This document shows, piece by piece, positions 47,894 through 58,341 of a stretch of 64,000 nucleotides of DNA. Where the stretch lies: contig CAILTK010000032.1 of the NCBI GenBank assembly GCA_903837135.1, positions 24,236-88,235 of the forward strand. Reading direction: 5' to 3'. The position numbers were made by a program, and so were the translations under genes. Position 1 is the first letter of the stretch, and the number at the start of each line of letters is the position of its first letter. The notes under the pieces are model-generated. The model saw only the letters and a list, made by a program, of their open reading frames with translations, had not been told where the DNA came from and searched no databases. The DNA comes from an uncultured Caulobacterales bacterium (GTDB lineage: Bacteria; Pseudomonadota; Alphaproteobacteria; Caulobacterales; Caulobacteraceae).

Positions 47894-48380
47894 CAGTTCG
47901 GCCAGTTCTTACGCACTCCCTTCCCCCTTGAGGGGGGAAGGGTGGGGGTTGGGGGTGACACCGCTTCAGCAAGGATCAGCTCGATCACAGCCGCCGGGTC
48001 CTTGCGGACGAGCGCCTCGTCGAAGCGGATGACGCGATAGCCGATCTCTTTCAGCCACTTCGTCCGCGCCGCGTCGCGAGCTTGGCCTTCCGGGGTGGTG
48101 TGATGGTAGCCGTCGACCTCGATGACCAGACGAGACTCGTGATGTGCAAAGTCCGTGACGTAAGGGCCGATCGGCGCCTGCCTGCGGAAATTTCGCTTCA
48201 GCTTGCGAAGTTCAGGCCACAGCACACGTTCAGCAACTGTGCCTTCCTGGCGAAGTCGGCGGGCCCGCGCGGTTTTGATGTTCGTGGGTTTGCCTGAGAC
48301 GGTGTCACCCCCAACCCCGGCCCTTCCCCCCTCAAGGGGGAAGGGAGCCAGCGATTCCTCGTTCTCACGTTCTACCCCGT

Positions 48381-48384
<4 letters not shown>
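47893..48384 (-). CDS. DUF559 endonuclease-fold protein inserted in the suf operon
   Basis: This 163-residue protein has a DUF559 core (~35-138): [20 protein letters not shown], then [14 protein letters not shown] and [11 protein letters not shown], where Asp and Glu-x-Asp give a PD-(D/E)xK-like metal site as in Vsr mismatch endonucleases. The start overlaps the sufB stop (ATGA) and its stop overlaps the sufC start (TGATG). Residues ~13-28 and ~141-156 are translated from the inverted repeats that flank the core. It is not a known SUF component. It may be a mobile nuclease gene that settled without breaking operon coupling. Confidence 0.82.
47916..47963 (+). repeat. Left inverted repeat of the DUF559 insertion
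   Basis: A 48-base repeat that matches the reverse complement of 48300-48347 at 46 positions. Its first half is a hairpin (CCCTTCCCCC against GGGGGAAGGG), followed by a G-rich block and GTGACACCG. It is translated as the C-terminal tail of the DUF559 protein. Confidence 0.9.
48300..48347 (-). repeat. Right inverted repeat of the DUF559 insertion
   Basis: Inverted partner of 47916-47963, two mismatches in 48. It is translated as the N-terminal [19 protein letters not shown] segment of the DUF559 protein. About 36 bases separate it from the sufB stop. Confidence 0.9.
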
Positions 48385-49858
<1,474 letters not shown>

Positions 49859-49859
<1 letters not shown>

Positions 49860-51028
49860 CAGGCCACCGCCTTTCGCTGGGCGTGGCGCTGGCGGGCGGC
49901 GATCCAGGCGTCGGCGAAACGGATCCAGTCGGCCTCGGTGGTGGACCAGCCGCCGGACGCGCGCACGGCGCTCGACGCCAGGACGCCGGCCAGCCCCATG
50001 GCCAGGAGCACGCCGCTGGCCTGCACCTTGCCCGACGAGCAGGCCGCGCCGGCCGACACCATCACGCCGTCGAGATCGAGCATCATCACCTGCAGTTCAG
50101 AGGGAAAGCCTTCGGTCACCGCGCAGAGCACACCCGGCAGGCGCGGCGCGCCCTCGCCGGCGATCTCCGCGCCCTCCGCCTTCATCCGTTCGGCGGCGGC
50201 GTCGCGCCAGACCGCTTGCCCGGCGGCGCCCGGCAGGTCGCGCAGGGCGGCGCTCGCCGCCGCGCCGAAGCCGGCGATGCCGGAGACGTTCTCGGTGCCG
50301 GTGCGCAGGCCCAGTTCCTGGCCGGGGGACAGGGCGTGGCCGAGGCTGAACGCGCGCCGCGCCTTCAGCGGGGCCCGCGGCCCGAGCACCAGGGCGCCCG
50401 AGCCTTGCGGACCGCCGAGCTTGTGCGCGGACAGGGTCAGGGTGTCCGCGCCGAGCGCGCTCACGTCCACGGAAATCTTGCCGGCGGCCTGGACGGCGTC
50501 GACATGCAGGGTTCCGCCGGCGGCGCGCACCAGGTCGGCGATCTCGGCGACGGGCTGGATCACGCCGGTTTCGCTGTTGGCGAGCGCGACCGCCACGAAG
50601 GGCGCGCCGTCGGCCTTGTCCCAGCGGCCGAGCCGCTCGGCCAGCCAGTCGACGTGGGCCACGCCTTGATCGGTCACCGGCCACGCCTCGACCCACTGGC
50701 CTGAGGCGCTGGCCGGACGCATGACGCTGTCGTGTTCGGTCATCAGCACGATCGGGCGCCGGCAACCGGCGCCGATGGCGGCCTCGATGGCCATCCGGTT
50801 GGCTTCGGCGCCGCCGGAGGTGAAGATCACCTGTTCGTCGCGGGCGCCCACCAGCCGCGCCACCTCGCCGCGGGCCTGCTCGACGGCGGCGCGGGCCATG
50901 CGGCCCCGGGCGTGCACCGAGGAGGGATTGGCGCCGATATCGAGGGCGCACACCGCCGCCGCATGCGCCTCCGGTCGGATCGGCGCCGTCGCGTTGTAAT
51001 CGAGATAGACGCTCGTTTTGAGGCTCAT
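49859..51028 (-). CDS. Cysteine desulfurase, NifS/IscS-like (group I)
   Basis: Start ATG 51028 overlaps the iscR stop (ATGA); 389 residues. The PLP Lys is in [17 protein letters not shown] and the catalytic Cys in [15 protein letters not shown], the group I loop. It provides sulfur or has a regulatory role beside the second desulfurase, SufS, in the same operon. This two-desulfurase arrangement after iscR is frequent in alphaproteobacteria. Confidence 0.88.
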
Positions 51029-51492
51029 GCGCTGGCCTCGGCGGGGGTGGGCATGCTCGCAGGGGCCCTGGCGCGGCTCGGAATGCGGCGGGCGACCACA
51101 TCGGCCAGCGACACCGCGCCGAGGAAATGTTCGATCTCGTCGCCGAGCGCGGCCCACAGGTGGTGGGTGGCGCAGCGCTCGCCCTGCGCCATGCAGCCGA
51201 CGTCCGAAGCCGCGTCGCAGCGGGTGGCGTGCATCGGCTCGTCCACCGCCTGCACCACGGCGCCGACGGAAATCGCTTCGGCGGCGACGGCCAGGCGGTA
51301 GCCGCCGCCGGGGCCGCGCACGCTCTTGACCAGGCCGGCGCGGCGCAGGCGCGCGAACAGCTGTTCGAGGTAGGCGAGGGAGATCTCCTGCCGGTCGGCG
51401 ATCTCGGCGAGGCAGACGGCCCCGTCTTCGCCATGGCGGGCGATGTCGGCCATCGCCATCACGGCGTATCGACCTTTGGCGCCCAGCCGCAT
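51025..51492 (-). CDS. iscR: Rrf2-family Fe-S regulator, IscR-like
   Basis: This 155-residue protein has an N-terminal winged helix ([21 protein letters not shown], then [32 protein letters not shown]). The cluster-binding Cys92, Cys100 and Cys107 with a following THHLW segment match IscR-type [2Fe-2S] sensing. It would adjust SUF operon expression to Fe-S demand. The start was chosen at the conserved [10 protein letters not shown]; longer frames upstream are unlikely. Confidence 0.88.
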   Translation of the reverse strand: MRLGAKGRYAVMAMADIARHGEDGAVCLAEIADRQEISLAYLEQLFARLRRAGLVKSVRGPGGGYRLAVAAEAISVGAVVQAVDEPMHATRCDAASDVGCMAQGERCATHHLWAALGDEIEHFLGAVSLADVVARRIPSRARAPASMPTPAEASA

Positions 51493-51587
51493 GGGGAAAA
51501 CCCTCGGTTCGAAAAATTGCGCGATCAGTGCGGCCTGTGTGCTAATAGCCGCCGCTTCGACGACCGACCGGTCTTCGAGGCCTGCCG

Positions 51588-51620
51588 CATGTAGGAAAAC
51601 CAACTGTGGCGGTCAAGTAT
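51588..51620 (-). promoter_or_regulatory. Candidate suf operon promoter with IscR-like half-site
   Basis: On the minus strand ATACTTGACC gives a -35 (TTGACC), 17 bases, then TACATG as a -10-like element, ~95 bases upstream of iscR. The ATAxTTGACC portion resembles the left half of the E. coli IscR type 1 site; the right half is not clear. Confidence 0.3.
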
Positions 51621-51673
51621 TCGGCGATAATAACGGCGACGCCATGGCGGCGCCCTGGAGGGTTTTGAGCGGT

Positions 51674-52327
51674 ATGCCCGAGGTGATCCTGACCGGCGCG
51701 TCCGGACGGTTGGAAGGCAGCTATTCCCCGGGGAAGACCGCCAACGCCCCCATCGCCCTGATCCTGCACCCGCATCCCAAGGCGGGCGGGCAGATGAACA
51801 ACGCCGTAACGGTTCAGCTCTACCGGGTGTTCATGAAGCGCGGATTCGCCACCCTGCGGTTCAACTTCCGCGGCGTCGGCCGCAGCCAGGGCGAATTCGA
51901 TTCGGGCATCGGCGAGCTGGCCGACGCGGCCTCGGCGCTCGACTGGCTGCAGACCACCAATCCCGCCGCCTCGCAGTGCTGGGTCGCCGGCTATCAGTTC
52001 GGCGCCTGGATCGGCATGCAGCTTCTGATGCGCCGGCCGGAGACCGACGGCTTCATCTCCGTCTCGCCGCCGACCAACGTCTACGACTTCTCCTTCCTGG
52101 CCCCCTGCCCGGCCTCGGGCCTGATCCTGCACGGCTCGGCCGACGCGGTGGCGACGCCCAACGAGGTGGAGCGGGTGGTGGCCAAGCTGCGCACGCAGAA
52201 GGGCATCGTCATCGACTACGACCTGGTCGAAGGCGCCAACCACTACTGGTCCGACCACATCCCCGACGTGGAGACCCACGTCGCCGCCTATGTGGACAAG
52301 CGCATGAAGGCCGACGGGCTGGCTTAG
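51674..52327 (+). CDS. Alpha/beta-hydrolase (COG2945-like), nucleophile replaced
   Basis: The ATG at 51674 gives 217 residues. The small alpha/beta-hydrolase layout is clear: LILHPHPKAGGQMNN, LRFNFRGVGRSQGEFD, a beta-5 elbow, LILHGSADAVATPNEV with the Asp, and VEGANHYWSDH with the His. At the elbow the sequence reads GYQFG (106-110), so Gln108 stands where G-x-S-x-G needs Ser. Hence it may be non-hydrolytic or a variant. It is divergent from iscR and convergent with parE, overlapping its stop by four bases. Confidence 0.8.
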   Translation: MPEVILTGASGRLEGSYSPGKTANAPIALILHPHPKAGGQMNNAVTVQLYRVFMKRGFATLRFNFRGVGRSQGEFDSGIGELADAASALDWLQTTNPAASQCWVAGYQFGAWIGMQLLMRRPETDGFISVSPPTNVYDFSFLAPCPASGLILHGSADAVATPNEVERVVAKLRTQKGIVIDYDLVEGANHYWSDHIPDVETHVAAYVDKRMKADGLA

Positions 52328-52662
52328 GTATCGCCGGAGGGCTCTCCGCCGCCCAGAGACGCCGGAATATCTCTGTGTGCGTGGAGTAGCCTCAGGATTT
52401 CAACTCGATCCGCGCGCTCCACGTACAGGATCAGAAAGGGAAATCGGCGCAGGCGCATGCTCCGGAGACCGGGAAAATCCGCCTCGTGCGCATAGCGCGG
52501 AGAGCCAGCGGCCGGAAATTGTCCAATGCGCACAAGGATTGACTGAAGGTCGCCGACAAATCGATCAGCGCTCCGCGGCCCCGCCTCGCCTCTATAATGC
52601 CCGATGGCCGCCGTGATATCTCCAAGCGCTGGAGCCGACGTGACAAGCGGTTTCGACGTCAT
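52324..52662 (-). CDS. parE: ParE/RelE-family toxin
   Basis: This 112-residue protein of the ParE/RelE fold shows the N-terminal helix hairpin (ITAAIGHYRGEAGPRSADRFVGDLQSILVRIGQFPAAGSPRY) and the beta sheet with LRSMRLRRFPFLILYVERADRVEILRLLHAHRDIP. ParE-type toxins poison gyrase; RelE types cleave mRNA. The ParD-type antitoxin upstream argues for ParE. Its start overlaps the antitoxin stop (ATGA), the usual coupling. Confidence 0.87.
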   Translation of the reverse strand: MTSKPLVTSAPALGDITAAIGHYRGEAGPRSADRFVGDLQSILVRIGQFPAAGSPRYAHEADFPGLRSMRLRRFPFLILYVERADRVEILRLLHAHRDIPASLGGGEPSGDT

Positions 52663-52892
52663 TCGCTCTTAAGCGCAAGTTCATGCAACCTTGCGAAGAA
52701 GGCGTCGTCCACGGGCTCCCATTCCTTGGATTCAGCGCCCTCGAAGACCAGAGCCCGGAGCTTCTGGCGATCCTGATCACGCCGGATCAGGTCGCGGATG
52801 TACTCGCTCCCCGTGCCGTACCCGCGCCCCGAGACCTGTTCGTCGACAAACTGCTTCAGGGTTTGGGGCAGGGAGATGTTCATCGTCGTCAT
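52659..52892 (-). CDS. parD: ParD-family antitoxin
   Basis: This 77-residue protein has the ribbon-helix-helix MNISLPQTLKQFVDEQV and SGRGYGTGSEYIRDLIRRDQDR, followed by a toxin-binding tail. The ATG at 52892 or 52883 is the start; the longer frame upstream would cross the operator. It neutralises the toxin and should repress the operon by binding the palindrome just upstream. Confidence 0.88.
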   Translation of the reverse strand: MTTMNISLPQTLKQFVDEQVSGRGYGTGSEYIRDLIRRDQDRQKLRALVFEGAESKEWEPVDDAFFARLHELALKSE

Positions 52893-52910
52893 GGGACAAA
52901 CGATACCGAT

Positions 52911-52929
52911 CTTGGCAAATTCTGCCAAG
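52911..52929 (-). promoter_or_regulatory. Palindromic operator of parDE
   Basis: Perfect inverted repeat CTTGGCA-N5-TGCCAAG lies 19 bases upstream of the parD start. Ribbon-helix-helix antitoxins bind such palindromes to autoregulate. The 3' end of anmK follows closely, so parDE transcription must begin in or next to this site. Confidence 0.6.
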
Positions 52930-52943
52930 TCGACGTCGCGACC

Positions 52944-54050
52944 TCACGCGTCGACCACCACCCCGCCCGACATCGGCGTCCCGACCCCGGTCGTCCCCGG
53001 GAAGCTGATCGGCAGTCCCCTCAGCGTGCGGGCGGCGAGGTAGGCGAAGGCTTCGGCTTCGACGGCGTCCCCGCGCCAGCCCGCGCGCTCGGCGGTGATC
53101 ATCGGCCGGCGGGTGCGCAGGCCGAGTTCGCGAAGAAGCTGCAGATTGCGCCGCCCGCCGCCGCAGACGATCACCGCCGCAGGCGCGACGCCGGTCTGGC
53201 GCAGGCCGAGCGCCACCGTCTCGGCGGTGAAGGCCGCCAGGGTCGCCGCGCCGTCGGCGGGGGACAGACCCTCCACCGGCTCCAGCGTGAAGTCGTAACG
53301 ATCCAGCGACTTCGGCCCGGTGGTCGCAAAATACGGGTGGCGCATCAGGGCGGCCAGGACGTGGGCGTCGATCCGGCCCGAGGCCGCCAGGGCGCCCTCC
53401 GCGTCGAACCGGCCGAGGTCGTGGCGTTCGACCCACTGGTCGATCAGCCCGTTGCCGGGGCCGGTGTCGAAGGCCTGCACCCGGCCGTCGCGATCGATGA
53501 CGGTGATGTTGGCCACGCCGCCGAGGTTGAGCACGGCGAGCGGCGGGGTCAGCCCCGACGCCTCGGCCCGCGCCACATGATAGATCGGCGCCAGCGGCGC
53601 GCCCTGGCCGCCCGCGGCCACGTCGGCGGTGCGGAAGTCGAACGCCACCGGCCGGCCGGTCAGCCGGGCCAGCAGCCGGCCGTCGCCGAGCTGGCGAGTG
53701 CGGCCGGCGATCCCATCCTTCGGCGCCTCATGCATGACCGTCTGGCCGTGGAAGCCGATCAGGTCGATGTCGGACCAGGACAATCCCCGAGCGGTCAGAA
53801 ACGCGCTCGCCGCCTCGTAATGGGCGGTGGCGATGTCTTCCGACAGGTGATTGAAAAGGTTGGGCTCAGGCTCGCCGCGCTTCCACGCCCGCCCGGCCGC
53901 GATCGCCTCCAGCGCCAGGGCGCGCAGATCCTCCGGCATGGCCGTCTCGCCCGCCGCGCCGAAGCCGGTGATCCGCTCCCCGTCGGTCTCCAGGATCGCC
54001 ATGTCGATCGCATCGAGCGAGGTGCCGGTCATGAAGCCAAGGACGCGCAT
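52944..54050 (-). CDS. anmK: Anhydro-N-acetylmuramic acid kinase
   Basis: This 368-residue protein has the kinase signature MTGTSLDAIDMAILE at the N-terminus, FHGQTVMHEAP, the DFRTADVAAGGQGAPLAPIYH segment, LNLGGVANITVI and the C-terminal GGGRRN. It phosphorylates and opens anhydroMurNAc from peptidoglycan recycling to give MurNAc-6-P. Its divergence from tyrS is common in alphaproteobacteria. The parDE genes follow directly downstream. Confidence 0.93.
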   Translation of the reverse strand: MRVLGFMTGTSLDAIDMAILETDGERITGFGAAGETAMPEDLRALALEAIAAGRAWKRGEPEPNLFNHLSEDIATAHYEAASAFLTARGLSWSDIDLIGFHGQTVMHEAPKDGIAGRTRQLGDGRLLARLTGRPVAFDFRTADVAAGGQGAPLAPIYHVARAEASGLTPPLAVLNLGGVANITVIDRDGRVQAFDTGPGNGLIDQWVERHDLGRFDAEGALAASGRIDAHVLAALMRHPYFATTGPKSLDRYDFTLEPVEGLSPADGAATLAAFTAETVALGLRQTGVAPAAVIVCGGGRRNLQLLRELGLRTRRPMITAERAGWRGDAVEAEAFAYLAARTLRGLPISFPGTTGVGTPMSGGVVVDA

Positions 54051-54302
54051 GGGGTCGGCATATATGCGTCAATGTCTGTGCGGAAGCGGCGTGATCTTCG
54101 AAACGGACTTAACGCGGAGGTCGCGGAAGTTTTTGCAGAGGTCGCGGAGATCGCGTTCGATCCGCACGGCTTTGACCCCCTGTGCGCTCCGCGCATTTCT
54201 CTGCGCTCTCTGCGTTGAGTCTTGCCCGGCCGCTCCGCCCTCCGTTCAGGGTACCGCGCCCTACGCTTGACGCCTCCACCCCGCCGCCGTAGCTAGCGCC
54301 CC
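54051..54302. other. Intergenic region with degenerate palindromic repeat
   Basis: Positions ~54108-54218 carry an imperfect inverted repeat (AACGCGGAGGTCGCGGA near 54111 against CTCTGCGCTCTCTGCGTT near 54200). Its translation, NAEVAEVFAEVAE, is the signature of a widespread dispersed repeat. I see no intact gene. Confidence 0.5.
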
Positions 54303-54424
54303 ATGTCCGACGCCCACGCGCCTCTCAAGAGCTATTACCGCCTCTATCCCTAGAGCGCGGTCGACGTCGTTCGTCTGGCCGCCGCCGCGGCCGATCCATC
54401 CTGGAGCAGGCCAAGGCCGTCTAA
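54303..54424 (+). pseudogene. Remnant of a ~40-aa protein gene upstream of tyrS
   Basis: An ATG opens [16 protein letters not shown], then meets TAG. The same frame continues as [15 protein letters not shown], and after one missing base another frame gives ILEQAKAV and a stop. Read together this looks like a small intact-style protein broken by one stop and one deletion. No homologue is recognised. Chance is possible in GC-rich DNA. Confidence 0.35.
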
Positions 54425-54450
54425 GCCCCCTACCCTTCAGGACCCTCCCC

Positions 54451-55719
54451 ATGAGCCCCGCCCCGACCTTCACGTCCGCTTTCCTGCAGACCCTGCAGGC
54501 GCGGGGCTATGTGCATCAGATCAGCCATCCAGAGGAGCTGGACCAGGCCGCAGCGGCCGGCGTCGTGTCCGCCTACATCGGCTTCGACGCCACCGCCTCG
54601 TCGCTGCACGTGGGCAATCTGGTCTCGGTCATGCTGCTGCGCCGGCTGCAGCAGGCCGGAGGCAAGCCGATCGTGCTTATGGGCGGCGGCACCACCAAGG
54701 TGGGAGATCCCTCGGGCAAGGACGCCACGCGCCAGCTGCTCACCGCCGACCAGATCGACGCCAACATCGACAGCATCAAGCAGGTGTTCGGGAAATTCCT
54801 CACCTTCGGCGACGGCCCCACCGACGCGGTGATGGTCAACAACGACGCGTGGCTGAGCCGGTTCGGCTATATCGAGTTCCTGCGCGACTACGGCGTGCAC
54901 TTCACCGTCAACCGCATGCTGACCTTCGACAGCGTCAAGACCCGGCTCGAGCGCGAGCAGCCGCTGACCTTCATCGAGTTCAACTACATGCTGATGCAGG
55001 CGGTGGACTTCCTGGAGCTGTCGCGCCGCCACGGCTGCGCCCTGCAGATGGGCGGCTCGGACCAGTGGGGCAACATCATCAACGGCGTCGACCTGATCCG
55101 GCGCGTCGACCAGAGGCCCGCCTTCGCCGTCACCACCCCGCTGATCACCACCGCGTCGGGCGCCAAGATGGGCAAGACCGCCGCCGGCGCGGTGTGGCTG
55201 AACGCCGACCGGCTGAGCCCCTACGACTACTGGCAGTTCTGGCGCAACACCGAGGACGCGGACGTCGGCAAGTTCCTGCGGTTGTTCACCGACCTGCCCC
55301 TGGACGAGATCGCCGTCCTCGAAGCCCTCGAGGGCGCGGGGATCAACGAGGCCAAGAAGGTGCTGGCCAACGAAGCCACCGCCCTGCTCCACGGGCGCGA
55401 CGAGGCCGAACGGGCGGCGGAAGCCGCGCGCCGCGCCTTCGAGGACGGCGCGGTCTCCGGCGACCTTCCGAGCATCGACATCCCCGCCGCGGCGCTGGCC
55501 GCCGGCGTGCCCCTGGCGGTGCTGGCGGTGGACGCGGGTCTCGCGCCCTCCCGGTCGGAGGCGCGGCGTCTGGCCCAGGGCGGCGGCCTGCGGGTCAACG
55601 ACAAACAGGAGCCGGACGCCCAGCGGCTCATCACCGCCGCCGACATCGGCGAGGGCGGCATGATCAAACTGGCCGCGGGCAAGAAGAAGATCGTACTGGT
55701 GAAGATCGTCGGGCCCTGA
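54451..55719 (+). CDS. tyrS: Tyrosyl-tRNA synthetase
   Basis: This 422-residue class I synthetase has [23 protein letters not shown] (HIGH-type HVGN), [18 protein letters not shown] for tyrosine and adenylate, and [13 protein letters not shown] (KMSKS loop). The C-terminal S4 RNA-binding domain has [20 protein letters not shown]. It charges tRNA-Tyr in the cytosol. It is the divergent partner of anmK. Confidence 0.95.
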   Translation: MSPAPTFTSAFLQTLQARGYVHQISHPEELDQAAAAGVVSAYIGFDATASSLHVGNLVSVMLLRRLQQAGGKPIVLMGGGTTKVGDPSGKDATRQLLTADQIDANIDSIKQVFGKFLTFGDGPTDAVMVNNDAWLSRFGYIEFLRDYGVHFTVNRMLTFDSVKTRLEREQPLTFIEFNYMLMQAVDFLELSRRHGCALQMGGSDQWGNIINGVDLIRRVDQRPAFAVTTPLITTASGAKMGKTAAGAVWLNADRLSPYDYWQFWRNTEDADVGKFLRLFTDLPLDEIAVLEALEGAGINEAKKVLANEATALLHGRDEAERAAEAARRAFEDGAVSGDLPSIDIPAAALAAGVPLAVLAVDAGLAPSRSEARRLAQGGGLRVNDKQEPDAQRLITAADIGEGGMIKLAAGKKKIVLVKIVGP

Positions 55720-55743
55720 TTCGATGCGCTACAGGAGGCGAGG

Positions 55744-56220
55744 ATGACTGTGGAACTGCAACCCGGTGACATGGCGCCGGCCTTCGACCTGCCGACCGAC
55801 GGCGGCGGGCGGGTGAACCTGGCGGGCCTCAAGGGCAAGACGGTGGTGCTCTACCTCTATCCCAAGGACGACACCTCGGGCTGCACCTCCGAGGCGCAGC
55901 AGTTCACCACCCAGGCCGAGGACTTCAGGAAGATCGGTGCGGTGATCATCGGCCTGTCGAAGGACAGCGTGAAGAGCCACGACAAGTTCAAGGCCAAGTA
56001 CGGTCTGGAGGTGATCCTGGCGTCCGACGAGAGCGGCGCCCTGATCGAGGATCTCGGGTCGTGGGTCGAGAAGAGCATGTATGGCCGCAAGTACATGGGG
56101 ATCGACCGCTCCACCTTCCTCATCGACGGCGAGGGCGTGATCCGGCAGGTATGGCGCAAGGTGAAGGTGCCCGGGCATGCCGAACAGGTGCTGAAGGCCG
56201 CCCGCGCCCTCAAAGCCTGA
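55744..56220 (+). CDS. bcp: Bcp/PrxQ-type peroxiredoxin, 1-Cys form
   Basis: This 158-residue protein begins 24 bases after tyrS with an AGGAGG site. The peroxidatic Cys47 is in PKDDTSGCTSEAQQF. The usual resolving Cys of CTxEACxF is absent and no other Cys exists, so an external thiol must resolve it. It reduces hydroperoxides with thioredoxin or glutathione-type donors. The rest of the fold (VIIGLSKDSVKSHDKFKAKY, RSTFLIDGEGVI) is typical. Confidence 0.9.
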   Translation: MTVELQPGDMAPAFDLPTDGGGRVNLAGLKGKTVVLYLYPKDDTSGCTSEAQQFTTQAEDFRKIGAVIIGLSKDSVKSHDKFKAKYGLEVILASDESGALIEDLGSWVEKSMYGRKYMGIDRSTFLIDGEGVIRQVWRKVKVPGHAEQVLKAARALKA

Positions 56221-56614
56221 CGGTTCGTTAAGTCGCCCCTGCGGCAGTTCGCCACAGCTAAGCTTGGCCAAGGCCAGCCCTGGTTACGACGGCGCCCGCA
56301 GACTGCTCATTCGAATCCGGCGCCGGGCAGCCATTTTTCGCTGGAGCGCCGCGTGAAAAGTGGGCAGCGGCTTTCGCGCCAGCGGCGCTATAATCTACAG
56401 AATCTAAAGCAAATTATCCGCCGTTAAGCGATTCCGCTTAAGGGCGGTTGGCTCTGATCATCAAAGCCTTGGGAGCCAAACCGAAAATTCGTCCGCAGCG
56501 ATGAAGTCGAAGTTCGCCTGTCGCCGCCGTCGAAACGTCGCGGGCGAGTCGCCTTGCGGACCTGTCGCATATTTGCTGCATACCCGCCCAATAGTGAACC
56601 TAGTTGGTGGGGCG
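56221..56614. other. Intergenic region with hairpin before the M23 gene
   Basis: It contains a 13-pair stem with one mismatch and a 4-base loop (arms 56418-56430 and 56435-56447, CCGCCGTTAAGCG against CGCTTAAGGGCGG) in a locally AT-rich stretch. It may end the tyrS-bcp transcript or regulate the M23 gene. There is no T-run. Nothing else is recognised in these 394 bases. Confidence 0.45.
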
Positions 56615-57775
56615 ATGATTAGGGATCGGCTGCAGGCCTTGCGCGCATCGATCGTCCGCCACTTTCCGGAACGGGACGTCTATCTGCGTTCGGGATCGCA
56701 GACCCGGGCGTTCGTGCTCACCACCCGCCTGCAGGCCACCGTCGTCGCCACCGCCTCCGCAGCCGCCGTCTGGCTGGTGGTGGCCACCGGCGCCCTGGTG
56801 CTTCAGCCCTTCGTGCAACGCGCCGACGAGACGGCCGCCGCCAAGGCCGAACGCTACTACGGCCGGCTGATCGCCGACCGCCAGGCCCGGCTCGATGCGG
56901 CCATGGCCCAGCTGTCGGGCGGGACCGGCGGGGTCAGGGGCGTCGCCGACGAGATCGCCCGCCGCCACGCCGCCCTGGCCATGCTGCTGACCGAGCTGAA
57001 GGGCGCGCCCGGCGCCGCCGGCGCCATGGCCCCGATCAGCTTCGCCTCCCTCAAGGCCAGGACGCCTCAGGCTCAGATCCAGGCGGTCGCGGCTGACCAG
57101 GACAGGATGATCGGCGCCGCCGAAGTCTACGCCAAGTCGCGCGCCGACCGGCTGCGCATGGCCTTCCGGCTGGCCGGCATCGAGCCCTCCGCCGCGGGAC
57201 GCGCCGCCGGCGGGGCGGGCCTGGGGGGGCCGCTGATCGAGGCCAAGGATCCGGCCGCCCTCGCCGCGGTGCTCGACGTCGATACCGGCTTCGCCGCCCG
57301 TATCCAGCACGCCGCCACCGACCTGACCGACGTCCACACCCTGAGCCAGGAGGCCGAGAAGCTGCCGCTGGCGACGCCGGTGGACACGCCGGTGCGCACC
57401 TCCAGCTTCGGCGCCCGCGTCGATCCGTTCACCCATCGCGGCGCCTTCCATCCCGGACAGGACTTCGCCGGGAGCTTCATGACCCCGATTCACGCCACGG
57501 CGCCCGGCGTGGTGTCGTTCACCGGACAGCGGACGGGGTACGGAAACGTGGTTGAAATAGACCATGGCGGGGGATTCAAGACCCGTTACGCCCATCTGCA
57601 GGCGATTTCAGTGGCGATGGGACAAAAGGTGGGGATAGGTCAGCGGGTCGGCGGCATGGGTTCGACCGGACGCTCGACCGGTGTGCATCTGCACTACGAG
57701 GTATGGGATCACGGTCGCGTCCAGGACCCGACCCGGTTTTTGAAGGCAGGCGATTATGTTCAGCAAAACAACTAA
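56615..57775 (+). CDS. Membrane-anchored M23 metallopeptidase
   Basis: ATG 56615 (GTG 56594 is an alternative) gives 386 residues. One transmembrane helix lies at ~40-65 (TASAAAVWLVVATGALVL). A long helical region follows (~70-250), with coiled-coil character. The LytM/M23 domain is C-terminal: metal His/Asp in HPGQDFAG near 278 and HLHYEVW near 357. It cuts peptidoglycan cross-links in the periplasm. The stop overlaps the start of the bactofilin gene by 20 bases, pairing the enzyme with a scaffold, as with LmdC/BacA-type systems. Confidence 0.9.
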   Translation: MIRDRLQALRASIVRHFPERDVYLRSGSQTRAFVLTTRLQATVVATASAAAVWLVVATGALVLQPFVQRADETAAAKAERYYGRLIADRQARLDAAMAQLSGGTGGVRGVADEIARRHAALAMLLTELKGAPGAAGAMAPISFASLKARTPQAQIQAVAADQDRMIGAAEVYAKSRADRLRMAFRLAGIEPSAAGRAAGGAGLGGPLIEAKDPAALAAVLDVDTGFAARIQHAATDLTDVHTLSQEAEKLPLATPVDTPVRTSSFGARVDPFTHRGAFHPGQDFAGSFMTPIHATAPGVVSFTGQRTGYGNVVEIDHGGGFKTRYAHLQAISVAMGQKVGIGQRVGGMGSTGRSTGVHLHYEVWDHGRVQDPTRFLKAGDYVQQNN

Positions 57776-58274
57776 CTCGGGCTCCGGGCGCTCGGCGCCC
57801 CCGTCCCAGCCCGTCTCGTCCTCCAACCTCGATGCGCTGCGCACGGCGCCGCCGCCGCGCCAGGCTGCTCGCGTCGCCTCGATCCTCGCCGCCGACCTGG
57901 TGTTCGAAGGCTCGATCACCGGCGAGGGCGAGCTGCTGGTCGATGGCGCCGTCAAGGGCGACATCCATGTCTCGCGGCTGGTCATCGGCGAACACGCTCA
58001 CGTGGAAGGCACCGTGCGCGGCGTCTCCGTCGAAGTGCGCGGACAGGTGACCGGCAATGTGGAAGGCAAGTCCGTCCACCTGCTGCAGAGCGCCCATGTC
58101 GAGGGCGACATCACCCACGAGCAGCTTTCGATCGACGTCGGCGCCTTCTTCCAGGGCCGCTGCTCGCAGTTCCGGCCGCAGCCGCCGGCCCAGGTCGCCC
58201 AGGCGATCGCGGCCCCCGCGCAGGCCGCCCCCCTGGCCGAGGTGATCTCGCTCGACGCCCACCAGGCGTCTTAA
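57756..58274 (+). CDS. Bactofilin
   Basis: This 172-residue protein has a disordered N-terminus (~40 residues rich in Ser/Pro), the beta-helical bactofilin core (VFEGSITGEGELLVDGAVKGDI, VEGTVRGVSVEVRGQVTGNVEGKSVHLL) and a Pro/Ala tail. It polymerises without nucleotide at the membrane, and in Caulobacter relatives recruits cell-wall enzymes for morphogenesis. It overlaps the M23 peptidase by 20 bases and ends in a strong terminator. Confidence 0.93.
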   Translation: MFSKTTNSGSGRSAPPSQPVSSSNLDALRTAPPPRQAARVASILAADLVFEGSITGEGELLVDGAVKGDIHVSRLVIGEHAHVEGTVRGVSVEVRGQVTGNVEGKSVHLLQSAHVEGDITHEQLSIDVGAFFQGRCSQFRPQPPAQVAQAIAAPAQAAPLAEVISLDAHQAS

Positions 58275-58341
58275 GCCAGGTCTGGTTTCGCCGCAGAGGG
58301 GATGCGGACGTCGCGCCGGGCATGAACCAGGCGCGCAGGAA

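Noticed and set aside
56305..56330. TTCGAATCC-like T-arm suggesting a tRNA
   Set aside because: No acceptor, D or anticodon arms can be folded around it.
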